From Sediminispirochaeta bajacaliforniensis DSM 16054 (GTDB taxonomy: Bacteria; Spirochaetota; Spirochaetia; DSM-16054; Sediminispirochaetaceae): a stretch of DNA of 64,000 nt. The DNA lies in the NCBI RefSeq assembly GCF_000378205.1, contig NZ_KB899414.1:62001-126000 (forward strand). Direction: 5' to 3'. The notes below the pieces were generated by a model that was given only the letters and a program-made list of their open reading frames with translations, was not told the DNA's origin and searched no databases. Below are positions 32,896 through 41,244 of this stretch, piece after piece. A program made the translations under genes and the position numbers. Within the stretch, counting starts at the first letter, position 1, and the number at the start of each line of letters is the position of its first letter.

Positions 32896-34226
32896 AAGCA
32901 CCTCCGTCGGCACATATCTTTCCCGAAACTGAACAATATTGTTCCCTTTCCCATGAAGAACGTCGTTTTCTGAAATCGGTATGGGTACGATATCGTTTTA
33001 CCTTTCAGGAGATAAAACAGCTCATCGACTTTGCATCCGATGTGGAAATGTGGAATGAGGGGGAGCTCTCCTCTCTATGGAACCCCGATCTCATTGCCCG
33101 CAACTATCCAAAGCTATCGGGAAAACCACTAAGAAGAAAGCTGATTGAGGGAGCGGAAGAAGTATGGGAGCGCTTACGGAAAGGGCCTAAAAGCTACGAC
33201 ACCTTCTCTCCTCCTGCTTCATCGGATCTGGGAGGAAAAAGCATACCGATAGACGCTCCGCACCAGGGTGAGATCCTCGGCACCTGCCCGGTTGCAAGCG
33301 AGCGGACACGCTGCTGCAATCTCGAGACCCTCGATGTGGTAAAACAGTGCGGTTTTGCCTGTTCCTATTGCAGTATTCAATCATTCTATGATCAGGGCCG
33401 GGTCTATTTTGTCGACAACCTCGACGAAAAGCTTGAAGAACTGGAACGACGATTTATCGCCGAACGGAAAAGCGGAGAAACGAGGCTGCGTCATATCGGA
33501 ACCGGACAATCATCCGACTCCCTTATGTGGGGTAACAGAAACGGGCTACTGGAAAAGCTAAGTGGCTTTGCAGAGCGAAATCCCGAAATCATTCTCGAAC
33601 TGAAAACAAAATCGGCCAATACATCCTGGCTGGAAGGGCACCAGCTTCCTTCGAACATTCTTGCAACATGGTCCCTTAATCCACAAACCATCATCGATGC
33701 GGAAGAACACCTGACATCATCTCTGGATGACAGACTTGCCGCTGCCCGACGATGTGCTGATAAAGGAATAGCCGTCGGATTTCATTTTCATCCCATCGTC
33801 CATTACGACCGTTGGAAACAAGAATACGGTGAACTTTTCAGACAGGTGCAGGAGCTTTTCTTACCGGAAGAGGTGGTCACCATAAGCTTCGGGACCCTGA
33901 CCTTCATTCGCCCCGTCATTCGACAACTTCGGCGTCGAAAGCTGCGAAGTAAAATTTTGCAGATGCCTCTTAGCGATGCAGAGGGAAAACAAAGTTATCC
34001 CTTTGAGATAAAACGTGAGCTTTTTTCCTATGCCTACAACAGCTTTTCAGGAGCATGGAAGAGCGGTGTCTTCTTCTACCTCTGTATGGAGGAAATCGAC
34101 TTATGGGAGCCGGTTTTCGGCCGTAGCTATTCGGACAATGAGGCCTTTGAAAGGGATATGAAGCAATCCTATCGCAAGAAAATGGATTCGATCGCCTACT
34201 TGAAAAAAGCTTCCAAAATGGTATAA
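32892..34226 (+). CDS. Spore-photoproduct-lyase-like radical SAM protein
   Basis: A 444-residue protein with the radical SAM cluster motif CGFACSYC (CxxxCxxC) in KQCGFACSYCSIQSF, preceded by ERTRCCNLETLDVV. The catalytic-domain segments TGQSSDSLMW, LELKTKSAN, LATWSLNPQ and VGFHFHPIVHYD are those of SplB-family enzymes. Bacillus SplB, about 340 residues, repairs the spore photoproduct of thymine. This protein is longer, with an N-terminal extension of about 100 residues. Spirochaetes do not form spores, so a DNA-repair or unrelated radical role is open. The start is GTG overlapping the GntR stop. Confidence 0.85.
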   Translation: MKAPPSAHIFPETEQYCSLSHEERRFLKSVWVRYRFTFQEIKQLIDFASDVEMWNEGELSSLWNPDLIARNYPKLSGKPLRRKLIEGAEEVWERLRKGPKSYDTFSPPASSDLGGKSIPIDAPHQGEILGTCPVASERTRCCNLETLDVVKQCGFACSYCSIQSFYDQGRVYFVDNLDEKLEELERRFIAERKSGETRLRHIGTGQSSDSLMWGNRNGLLEKLSGFAERNPEIILELKTKSANTSWLEGHQLPSNILATWSLNPQTIIDAEEHLTSSLDDRLAAARRCADKGIAVGFHFHPIVHYDRWKQEYGELFRQVQELFLPEEVVTISFGTLTFIRPVIRQLRRRKLRSKILQMPLSDAEGKQSYPFEIKRELFSYAYNSFSGAWKSGVFFYLCMEEIDLWEPVFGRSYSDNEAFERDMKQSYRKKMDSIAYLKKASKMV

Positions 34227-34227
34227 T
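34200..34227 (+). promoter_or_regulatory. Promoter of tRNA-Ala
   Basis: TTGAAA (34200-34205) and TATAAT (34222-34227) with 16-base spacing, overlapping the 3' end of the preceding gene. Transcription would begin about eight bases before the mature tRNA end at 34243. Confidence 0.7.
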
Positions 34228-34242
34228 TTCTTCGCATTACAG

Positions 34243-34316
34243 GGGGCTGTAGCTCAGCTGGATAGAGCGGTTGGTTCGCAATCAACAGGTCGTGGGTTCG
34301 ACTCCCATCAGCTCCA
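34243..34316 (+). tRNA. tRNA-Ala, anticodon CGC
   Basis: A full cloverleaf can be drawn. The acceptor arm is GGGGCTG with CAGCTCC, the D-arm GCTC/GAGC, the anticodon loop TTCGCAA, and the T-arm loop carries GTTCGACTC. The anticodon CGC reads GCG (alanine). The acceptor holds a G3-U70 wobble pair, the alanine identity element, and the discriminator base is A. CCA is not encoded. Confidence 0.95.
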
Positions 34317-34331
34317 TTATCCTGTACCCAG

Positions 34332-34364
34332 AAAACCGGTGAGCCTTGCGCGGCCGGTTTTTTT
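34332..34364 (+). terminator. Intrinsic terminator after tRNA-Ala
   Basis: AAAACCGG (34332-34339) pairs with CCGGTTTT (34353-34360) around a GC-rich loop, followed by more T. It sits 16 bases after the tRNA and upstream of the alcohol dehydrogenase gene. Confidence 0.8.
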
Positions 34365-34390
34365 CTATCGAATTACAATGGGGGCACGTC

Positions 34391-35554
34391 TTGAACTTTT
34401 CCGTCAACACATTTCACTTCATCCTTCCGACAGAAATTCGCTACGGTAAAGGAATCATTCACGAGCTGCCAGTAGTGCTCAAAGAAACCTCGGTCAGAAG
34501 GGTTATGCTGATCACCGATACGGCCATTCGCCGCCAGCCTTTCTGTCAGGAAATCATCAACCAGCTCAAAAATGGAGGAATTGAGGTACACCTGTTTGAC
34601 GGTGTCGAGGCCAACCCCAAGGATCACAACGTGGAAGAAGCGGCACGGCTTGCCACCGATTTGCATGTCGAAGCCTTGGTTGCCCTCGGAGGCGGGAGCC
34701 CCATTGATTGCGCCAAGGCTGTCGGCGTCGTTGCAAGCCACGGAGGAGCGGCTCGTACGTATGAAGATCGGAATCTGATAGTAAAGCCGACCTTGCCGCT
34801 GTATACCATTCCCACCACGGCAGGAACAGGAAGCGAAGTGACCTTCAGTTCAGTCATCACGGACAGCCGGGAACGATTCAAGTTCACCATAAAGTCTCCC
34901 GCCATCGCCCCGAAGATAGCCTTTATCGATCCTGCATATACCCACTCCATGCCTGCCGGACTCACCGCAGCAACGGGACTGGATGCACTTACCCACGCTA
35001 TCGAGGCCTTTACCGCCAAGGTTGCAACTCCCTTATCCGACGCGGCTGCCCTTTATGCTATTGAACTTATCAACAGCAATCTCAAACAGGCGGTCTTCGA
35101 AGGGGAGAATGCTCAGGCCAGAGAGGCCATGATGATGGGAAGTCTTCTGGCGGGAATTGCTTTCAGCCATTCGGATGTTGCGTCCGTTCACTGTATTGCG
35201 GAGGCCTTAGGCGGTAAGTACGATGCCCCACATGGAGTTTGCAACGCAATCGCCCTTCCCGTTGTGATGGAGTACAATCTCGCTTTTGCTGCTGAACGTT
35301 ACGCACGTGTGGCAAAAGCCATGGGTTTTCACTTTTCCACGGAACAGGAAGGAGCAGAAATCGCTGTCAGGCGGGTACAGCAGCTGGCAAAGGAAATCGG
35401 ACTTCCCGAATTTCGTTCTCTTGGGGTCCGGCCTGAGGATCTGGACGAGCTTGCGGAACACGCGATGCAAAACGGAAGCAACAGGGACAACCCCAGGCCG
35501 ATGGAAAAGAGCGACTACCTCTGCCTTCTGAAGACTCTTATGAATCAGAAGTAG
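34391..35554 (+). CDS. Iron-containing alcohol dehydrogenase
   Basis: A 387-residue group III dehydrogenase that oxidises or reduces alcohols/aldehydes with NAD(P). The NAD-binding GGGSPIDCAKA, TTAGTGSEVT, and the metal ligands in DALTHAIEAF and the His-rich HCIAEALGG ... PHGVCNAI are all present. The TTG at 34391 is preferred because it gives the normal length and the frame upstream runs into the tRNA terminator; a GGGGGC stretch precedes it. A fermentative role is likely but the substrate is not defined. No obvious partner gene is adjacent. Confidence 0.9.
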   Translation: MNFSVNTFHFILPTEIRYGKGIIHELPVVLKETSVRRVMLITDTAIRRQPFCQEIINQLKNGGIEVHLFDGVEANPKDHNVEEAARLATDLHVEALVALGGGSPIDCAKAVGVVASHGGAARTYEDRNLIVKPTLPLYTIPTTAGTGSEVTFSSVITDSRERFKFTIKSPAIAPKIAFIDPAYTHSMPAGLTAATGLDALTHAIEAFTAKVATPLSDAAALYAIELINSNLKQAVFEGENAQAREAMMMGSLLAGIAFSHSDVASVHCIAEALGGKYDAPHGVCNAIALPVVMEYNLAFAAERYARVAKAMGFHFSTEQEGAEIAVRRVQQLAKEIGLPEFRSLGVRPEDLDELAEHAMQNGSNRDNPRPMEKSDYLCLLKTLMNQK

Positions 35555-35932
35555 CTACTGCATCTCTTCGCGGCCGCGTTCGATGACACAACCGGTGTGG
35601 TTGAAAATGCCGCCGATGGGCGCAGCCGGCTTTTTTACCGTCACTTTCACCCTGGATGCAGGGGTATCGGTAAAAACCTCTTCGATAATGCGATAGGCAA
35701 TCCGCTGAATCAATTTGTGTTCCTCATTTTCGACAACCCTTTTGGCAGCCTTAAAAAGGGCCACATAGCTAATCTCCCATACAAATTCATCCTGTTCGCA
35801 CATATCGGTCATATCGATCAACGCTTCAATATCTACAATAAACTCCTGCCCCAACTTATTTTCTTCGGGGAAATAGCCGTGAGTCCCCCAGAAACGCATT
35901 CCTTCAACAAGCAGAATATCCTCTTTTCGCAT
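35555..35932 (-). CDS. folB: Dihydroneopterin aldolase family protein
   Basis: A 125-residue FolB-type protein of folate synthesis. The N-terminus EDILLVEGMRFWGTHGYFPEE and the C-terminal VKVTVKKPAAPIGGIFNHTGCVIER (in parts) fit the family, including the tunnelling-fold KP(x)AP segment. GGAGGTCGG lies before the ATG. It meets the dehydrogenase gene tail to tail with no gap. No other folate gene is nearby. Confidence 0.88.
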   Translation of the reverse strand: MRKEDILLVEGMRFWGTHGYFPEENKLGQEFIVDIEALIDMTDMCEQDEFVWEISYVALFKAAKRVVENEEHKLIQRIAYRIIEEVFTDTPASRVKVTVKKPAAPIGGIFNHTGCVIERGREEMQ

Positions 35933-35986
35933 AAACCGACCTCCGTGAAGATGATCATCGCATCATAGAGATTTCGGTCTAAAGGT

Positions 35987-36874
35987 TCAAGATGTAGATG
36001 TCTGTACAAGATGAGCAACCTCCTGGAGCACGGCTTGCGATTCGGGAAGGGGAAGCATGATGCCGGGATGTACCAGGCCTTCGATCTCATGAAGCTCGAC
36101 ATTACTCCCGACTTCCATCCCTTTTTGGCGCAGACGACGGCAGTCGGCAAGGAGCATATCGTTGGTTCCGACAAAGATGGTAATTGGGGGAAGAGACTTC
36201 AAATCTCCGTAAAGGGGGCTTACGAGGAAATGGGCCGGATCAGTGCTTCCCGCATAGGAGAGCCCGGCCGACTTAAGGCCGGATCGGTTAAGACAGGGGT
36301 CGCGGGAATCCAGCTCGGCAATGTCGGGATTTGTCATGGTGACATCCACCCATGGCGCAAATAAAATGAGGCGGCAAGGGGCACGAAGCCCTTCATCTCT
36401 GGCCTTCTGGGCCAGAGCAAGGGAAAGCCCCCCTCCTGCAGAATCCCCCATCAGGATAATATGCTCATATCGGGCGGAAATATCGCGATAGAGAGGTAGA
36501 ATCAAATCGAAAACATCCTTCACCGTCGACCTTGGAGCCAGGGGATAATCCGGTGCAGTAACGCTAACTCCGAGGCTGCGGGCCAAGTTACCGATAAGAT
36601 GCCAATGAAGACGGTGGAATCCCATAATATAGGATCCACCATGAAAATAGATGATATGGATACTCCTGCTCCGCTGCTTTGGTGCGATGGTCCAGACATC
36701 GCTCCCCATCCTGGTCTCACAGGAGACGTCAAAATCCTTTCTCATCCGCTTGGAAGGTTTTGCATCGATAAAGTTCATGAACGCGTTGGTTAGGGGCATA
36801 AGACGTTTCGTACCGATGGCTCTGAAAAACCGCTCAGCCCGCTTGCTGTCGACACTCTGCCGCATTTTCTTCAT
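35987..36874 (-). CDS. Alpha/beta hydrolase, hormone-sensitive-lipase type
   Basis: A 295-residue esterase/lipase. The oxyanion motif HGG in IYFHGGSYIMGFHRLHW, the nucleophile motif GDSAGGGLSL, an Asp region VGTNDMLLADC and a late His in IEGLVHPGIM supply the catalytic set of the HSL family. No signal peptide, so it is cytoplasmic. I start at ATG 36874 behind GGGGA. Substrate unknown; a small acyl ester is typical. Confidence 0.88.
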   Translation of the reverse strand: MKKMRQSVDSKRAERFFRAIGTKRLMPLTNAFMNFIDAKPSKRMRKDFDVSCETRMGSDVWTIAPKQRSRSIHIIYFHGGSYIMGFHRLHWHLIGNLARSLGVSVTAPDYPLAPRSTVKDVFDLILPLYRDISARYEHIILMGDSAGGGLSLALAQKARDEGLRAPCRLILFAPWVDVTMTNPDIAELDSRDPCLNRSGLKSAGLSYAGSTDPAHFLVSPLYGDLKSLPPITIFVGTNDMLLADCRRLRQKGMEVGSNVELHEIEGLVHPGIMLPLPESQAVLQEVAHLVQTSTS

Positions 36875-36901
36875 CAAATCCCCGCTTGCCCAAATTTGTG
36901 T

Positions 36902-38053
36902 TCACCGTTTAAGGGTATACTCACCTCGCCTGTGTTGTCTGATTCCTTTAATCAACAAATATGCGGCAAAGATCACCGTTAACGGAACCACTATGTATAA
37001 CACAAGTCGAATAAACAGGAAAAGATGGGGGCTTGCCGCCGCATCGAGGATAAGATATGCGATGTAGATACAATAGTAGAGAACAAAAGCGACACCTTCA
37101 CCGCGGCTGATCTTGTGACTTGTAAGAAAAACGGGGAGACAGGCCAGAGCGGAAAAAATCATAACAGGCAGGTCCACATGCAACGTGGAAGAAGCAACAG
37201 GTACCCCCGAAGGAGACGCAAGGCCAGATAATCCCAAAACGGCAAGGATATTGAAAAGACTGCTGCCGACGGCATTACCTACAGCAATATCCCGCTCTCC
37301 CCTAATACCGGCCATGATACTGGTGGCAAGTTCGGGGAGGCTGGTCCCTATCGAAACGATGGTAAGGCCGATAATAAGATCGCTGACTCCAAAGAGCTCC
37401 GCGATAGCGACCGCACCATTAACAAGCACATTACTTCCGAAAATAAGCATCCCGACGCCGATACAGAGAAGAAACAGATTCACAAACACGGCTTTCGGAC
37501 CGGTTTGTTTGAGACCAGGTACCTCATCAGGAATAGAATGATCATGTTCTTCTCCGAATCGCTGACCATATTCGTCAGAAACATCGGAAGATTCTCTTCG
37601 ACTCGAATGGATCGACCACCAGGTGTATGCAACAATCAAAACAAAAAGAAGTACACCGTCCCATCGGGAGATCACACCGTCAAGGGAGAGCACCAGAAGC
37701 AAAAAAGAGGCTCCGACCAGTAGGGGAACCTCCTTACGGATCACCTGAGCGTGTACCACAAGGGGTGCAATTAACGATGCAACACCGAGAACAACAAAAG
37801 TATTGAAGATATTGCTTCCGACCACATTACCGACTGTGATCCCCACCTTACCGATCAAAGCAGATTTAAGGCTTACCGCAGCCTCCGGTGCACTCGTACC
37901 GAAAGCGACCACTGTCAAACCGACTACCAGCGGAGAAATACCAACTAAAAGAGCAAGTCGTCCTGCCCCTTTTACCAAAAGATCAGCACCGTAGGTAAGC
38001 AAGATAAAGCCTATAAGAATCATTCCAAGAGATAGCAGCATGATGATCTCCAT
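36902..38053 (-). CDS. Na+/Ca2+ antiporter family (CaCA) protein
   Basis: A 383-residue inner-membrane exchanger with about ten to eleven hydrophobic segments and two inverted alpha-repeats. The repeats carry the ion-binding signatures GTSAPEAAVSLKSAL and GTSLPELATSIMAGI, both with following GNxVGS(N/S) motifs (GNVVGSNIFNTF, GNAVGSSLFNIL). A charged cytoplasmic loop with many His, Glu and Asp sits between the halves. Sodium-driven calcium export is the usual role; potassium-dependent variants exist. Confidence 0.93.
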   Translation of the reverse strand: MEIIMLLSLGMILIGFILLTYGADLLVKGAGRLALLVGISPLVVGLTVVAFGTSAPEAAVSLKSALIGKVGITVGNVVGSNIFNTFVVLGVASLIAPLVVHAQVIRKEVPLLVGASFLLLVLSLDGVISRWDGVLLFVLIVAYTWWSIHSSRRESSDVSDEYGQRFGEEHDHSIPDEVPGLKQTGPKAVFVNLFLLCIGVGMLIFGSNVLVNGAVAIAELFGVSDLIIGLTIVSIGTSLPELATSIMAGIRGERDIAVGNAVGSSLFNILAVLGLSGLASPSGVPVASSTLHVDLPVMIFSALACLPVFLTSHKISRGEGVAFVLYYCIYIAYLILDAAASPHLFLFIRLVLYIVVPLTVIFAAYLLIKGIRQHRRGEYTLKR

Positions 38054-38115
38054 TAAGCATTCAGTTACGACTCTTTATATAGAGTATGCTTCACCGATCT
38101 CAAGGTCAACAGGAG

Positions 38116-39003
38116 CTAAAGAACTACAACCACCCCGGCTTGAATAAGATCATCGACGAGATGACGCTCCTCTATGGGGTTGCCTCGAAGATTTACGAAT
38201 CGCAAGGCAGATAGCTCAAGAAGAGGCGCGATATCCTCAATCTCGTTGTCTTCAAGATCGATAATCTCAAGGGAAGAAATTCCTGCAAGCGGTGTAATAT
38301 CACATATACTATTGCCTGCAAGATAGAGTTCCACCAAATGGTCTGAAGAGCCGAGTTCCCCAACCGATGTGAGATTGTTCCAAGAAGCATCAAGGGCAGA
38401 GATGTTGGTACAGAATTCAAAACCGTCCAGATCATAAAGGCCGTAATGGGAAACATCGAGAGGACCATCGAGATGGGAAAACTCAAAAGGAGAGATCTCA
38501 ATATCGAGATTCCCCACCGAATCAAACTTTACGGCATCCAGAAAAGAGAGTCCCTCAGCATCTTCCCATCGGCTCTCAACATCGGCATCATCGACACATC
38601 CCCATATGCCGTCATCCCATATATGCTCCTCTCTGTAATCCCGGATATCGAAATCGACACGCCGTTTCGGCACCGAGGCGCTTCGACGAAAAGCAAGAAG
38701 AGAAGATAATTTTTCCAGGGCCTGCACATCCTCCCGTTCTATGGCAGATCGAAAATCTTCACATAGATGAGGGAGCTTGTCAGGATGTACCATAGCCACA
38801 ATCCGATAAAAAAGGGTCCTTGCCGGAGCAGAAACCACTTCCGGCCCAAACCCCGCCCGCTCGGCATAGGCTCGCAAAAGCGCGACATCCCCACCGCGGT
38901 GGGCTTCGATGACCAGCCGTGTAAGCTCCTGAAGCCGAGCACTCGTCAATTGTTTTTCAACGGATTCCTTCAATGTTGCTATCGGTGATACAGGGTCAGC
39001 CAT
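38116..39003 (-). CDS. Leucine-rich repeat protein
   Basis: A 295-residue protein. The N-terminal half is helical and unfamiliar (ARLQELTRLVIEAHRGGD, MVHPDKLPHLCEDFRSAIE). From about residue 190 it has consecutive leucine-rich repeats (LDASWNNLTSVGELG, LVELYLAGNSICDITPLAG, LEIIDLEDNEIEDIAPLLE, LRFVNLRGNPIEE) of the SDS22/internalin-like type with about 22 residues each. No signal peptide, so a cytoplasmic binding protein is likely. ATG at 39003 follows GGGAG. It starts divergent from the ArfB-like gene. Confidence 0.82.
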   Translation of the reverse strand: MADPVSPIATLKESVEKQLTSARLQELTRLVIEAHRGGDVALLRAYAERAGFGPEVVSAPARTLFYRIVAMVHPDKLPHLCEDFRSAIEREDVQALEKLSSLLAFRRSASVPKRRVDFDIRDYREEHIWDDGIWGCVDDADVESRWEDAEGLSFLDAVKFDSVGNLDIEISPFEFSHLDGPLDVSHYGLYDLDGFEFCTNISALDASWNNLTSVGELGSSDHLVELYLAGNSICDITPLAGISSLEIIDLEDNEIEDIAPLLELSALRFVNLRGNPIEERHLVDDLIQAGVVVVL

Positions 39004-39096
39004 AAACACTCCCGAAAGACGGCAAAGGGTACTGCCTTATAGAATATATATGTCAGAAATATTGAGCCATAGGTCTAAGCATGATACCCTTTTTTC

Positions 39097-39510
39097 ATGG
39101 AAAATGGAATTCTTGCCGATCTGATTCGTGCGGTGGCAAGTCAACAATTTGCAAGGTCCTCCGGACCGGGAGGCCAAAATGTCAACAAGGTCAATACAAA
39201 GGTCCTGTTGCGTATTCCCCTGGAAAAACTTGGCCTTTCCGAAAGCCAGCTTGCCCGTCTCAGAAGCAAACTTGGTAAGCGAATCACCGGTGACGACGAA
39301 CTTATCATAGAAAGTAGTGGGTCGAGAAGCCAAGAGGCAAACAGGAAAGAAGCCATAGGCCGGGCTGCAAGAATCATATCCGCCGCCATTGTTCCGCCCC
39401 GGCCAAGGCATCCCACCCGGCCGACAAAGGCATCACGACAGCGGCGTTTGGAAAAAAAGCGCGCTTCCTCCCGAAAAAAGCAGCTTCGTCGGCCTCCTGC
39501 GGAGGAATAG
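39097..39510 (+). CDS. arfB: ArfB-like peptidyl-tRNA hydrolase (ribosome rescue)
   Basis: A 137-residue class-I release-factor relative. It carries the catalytic GGQ in SSGPGGQNVNKVNTKVLL, lacks the codon-recognition domain, and ends in a basic tail (SRQRRLEKKRASSRKKQLRR) that in ArfB/YaeJ enters the empty mRNA channel to release stalled ribosomes. Length and layout fit this family rather than RF1/RF2. It stops just before the left repeat of the proposed island. Confidence 0.92.
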   Translation: MENGILADLIRAVASQQFARSSGPGGQNVNKVNTKVLLRIPLEKLGLSESQLARLRSKLGKRITGDDELIIESSGSRSQEANRKEAIGRAARIISAAIVPPRPRHPTRPTKASRQRRLEKKRASSRKKQLRRPPAEE

Positions 39511-39518
39511 GCTCGGCT

Positions 39519-39571
39519 TCAGTGCCCTTCCGACAGAGCCCTAACCTCCGGAAGGGTAGCAGGGAAGCCTT
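39519..39571 (-). pseudogene. Stranded 3' end of a GNAT acetyltransferase gene
   Basis: The minus strand reads GFPATLPEVRALSEGH-stop, matching the C-terminus ATLPEVRALSDE-stop of the intact GNAT gene at 46407-46973. Upstream codons lose similarity within a few residues and the frame runs into the CBM9-like gene. It is therefore a gene-end remnant, not a full gene. It forms the left direct repeat of the proposed island. Confidence 0.68.
39530..39560. repeat. Left direct repeat of the proposed island
   Basis: This 31-base block is identical at 30 positions to 46415-46445, in the same orientation. Its centre (CCTCCGGAAGG) is quasi-palindromic. Patchy similarity runs on for about 14 more bases into the island side (39561-39574). 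Confidence 0.85.
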
Positions 39572-39573
39572 GA

Positions 39574-40224
39574 TTATGGTTGTTCAAACACAACTGTTCC
39601 AAAGGATTCAGGCCTATGGAAATCGGGATGAGCACTTTCAATTTTGAACATACTAAGAAAGTGTGGATCTTTCAATTCGTCCCCACATTTATAGAAGTTG
39701 GCCCTAAACGCTTTTCCTCCTGGTTCATGTAACGGTGTACCCTGAAAAAGTTTCAAAGGGATATCGACCGTGATGGTCCATTCTTTTATGTGCTTTTCTT
39801 CAAAGGGCTCCCTTCCTATAGAAGACAGGGATGTTATAGTTGTTGCTTCTGCCATCGGCCTACTGTCCGCTCTACACGTCCCGTATCCTAAATAGACAGT
39901 CCCGATTGAATTCATTTCTATATTAAAATAGCTGCCGTTGCCAGGATCAATGAAAAATTCAATACAACTATCCAAATGAACGGGATCATTCGCCATCCGG
40001 AATTTCGCCCTGGTCGTCCTTTCGCGAACGGTAAATTTCAGATAGAGGTCATTATCACTCCACCCTGTCCCGACCGTTACCTCAGGCTTATAAGAATACT
40101 CCTTCCAAGACGCAATACAAATAGGTTCAGGCAGGATATTTTCATTCATATATGCATCAATTTCATCGAAATTCCTATTGCATCCAGAGAAATCTAAGTA
40201 TTTGAAAACACTGTTTCTTCCCAT
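39574..40224 (-). CDS. CBM9-like carbohydrate-binding protein
   Basis: A 216-residue protein resembling family 9 carbohydrate-binding modules / cellulose-xylan-binding-domain proteins: WSDNDLYLKFTVRE, DSCIEFFIDPGNGSYFNIEMNSIG (in parts), WTITVDIPLKLF, FRANFYKCGDEL. No signal peptide, which is odd for a wall-glycan binder; cytoplasmic CBM9-like proteins do occur beside oxidoreductases. ATG at 40224 lies just inside the end of the preceding gene, so they are coupled. The 3' end abuts the GNAT remnant. Confidence 0.75.
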   Translation of the reverse strand: MGRNSVFKYLDFSGCNRNFDEIDAYMNENILPEPICIASWKEYSYKPEVTVGTGWSDNDLYLKFTVRERTTRAKFRMANDPVHLDSCIEFFIDPGNGSYFNIEMNSIGTVYLGYGTCRADSRPMAEATTITSLSSIGREPFEEKHIKEWTITVDIPLKLFQGTPLHEPGGKAFRANFYKCGDELKDPHFLSMFKIESAHPDFHRPESFGTVVFEQP

Positions 40225-40231
40225 TATATTT

Positions 40232-41230
40232 CTATACCTCAATTATTTTGTGATCTTTAGCAGAAACATGAATTGCATCAATTATTTTTGTTATGTATTC
40301 ACCATGGATATGGTCGGATTCAGGTTTTTTCCCTTTTCGAATATGGTCTATAAAATCAAATAACATGAGGCTCGGAGCTCCCAGCATCCTGCCATCTACC
40401 GAATATCCAAGGGTATGAAGATTCTTATATTCTCCTCCATACTGCCTGACCATTTGATCCTGCAGGTCGATGTAATAACTATTTTTAGATCCGATAATCT
40501 CTACTTTTAAATCATACACAAGTGGCAGTGTATTTTGTAGTGTCCATGTGCTGTTGAAACTTGCAGCAAAACCTGAATTAAATTCCAAAAGTGCCTTCAT
40601 AGAATCATAGGTTTCAATCCCCATTGTTTTAAGAACCCCCTCTCCAGCCCAACCGTAAATGCGTTTGATTTGATCGCCGGTCAGCCAGCACACCAGGTCA
40701 ATGGCATGGGGAAATAAAAACCAGCCGGGAGATGAGAGCTTCGCCCAAGGTAACATCTCCGTGGGCACAAAAATAGTGTCATTCAGTGTAAAATTAATCG
40801 AAACGACCTTACCAAGGTTACCCAAAGCAATTTCATTTTTCACTGCAACGAAAGGGGCATTCCACCGGTTCTCAAAAGCAACCATACAGAGTACGTCATG
40901 TTCCGTTATGGTTTTTGCTATTAAAGAAGCATCCTCACTAGTGGTTGCCAGAGGTTTTTCTACCAAAATATGACAACCGGCCTCAGCCGCACAGAGAGCG
41001 GGTTCGAGATGGAGGAAGTCGGGTGTTGCAATAATAACGGCATTGAGGTTTGCATCATCAAACATCTTTTTATAATCGTCGTACGTCCTTATTCCCTGCT
41101 GACCGAATTTCCCAAGTTTTCTCTGATCGGCATCGCAGATTGCTGTTAATTCAGCATAAGAGTTTTGCGAGAGTGTATCGGCATACATAGATCCTCTAAT
41201 TCCCGCTCCGATAATTCCAAAATGAATCAT
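40232..41230 (-). CDS. Gfo/Idh/MocA family oxidoreductase
   Basis: A 332-residue NAD(P)-dependent sugar or inositol-type dehydrogenase. The start MIHFGIIGAGIRGSMYADTL holds the nucleotide-binding GxGxxG, and HILVEKPLATTSEDA holds the conserved EKP motif. ATG at 41230 is preceded by AAGGAG; the longer frame upstream is within the permease gene. It sits behind the ABC importer genes and likely acts on the imported sugar or its derivative. Substrate not predictable by eye. Confidence 0.93.
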   Translation of the reverse strand: MIHFGIIGAGIRGSMYADTLSQNSYAELTAICDADQRKLGKFGQQGIRTYDDYKKMFDDANLNAVIIATPDFLHLEPALCAAEAGCHILVEKPLATTSEDASLIAKTITEHDVLCMVAFENRWNAPFVAVKNEIALGNLGKVVSINFTLNDTIFVPTEMLPWAKLSSPGWFLFPHAIDLVCWLTGDQIKRIYGWAGEGVLKTMGIETYDSMKALLEFNSGFAASFNSTWTLQNTLPLVYDLKVEIIGSKNSYYIDLQDQMVRQYGGEYKNLHTLGYSVDGRMLGAPSLMLFDFIDHIRKGKKPESDHIHGEYITKIIDAIHVSAKDHKIIEV

Positions 41231-41244
41231 ATCGATCTCCTTTG

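Noticed and set aside
34243-34316. tRNA-Ala as the attachment site of an integrated element
   Set aside because: No second copy of the tRNA 3' end was seen nearby and the downstream genes are ordinary chromosomal types.
39530-39560. Duplicated GNAT-end repeat as a shared terminator or REP-type element
   Set aside because: It reads in the same codon frame at both places, stem quality is poor, and no T-run follows; a duplicated gene end explains it better.
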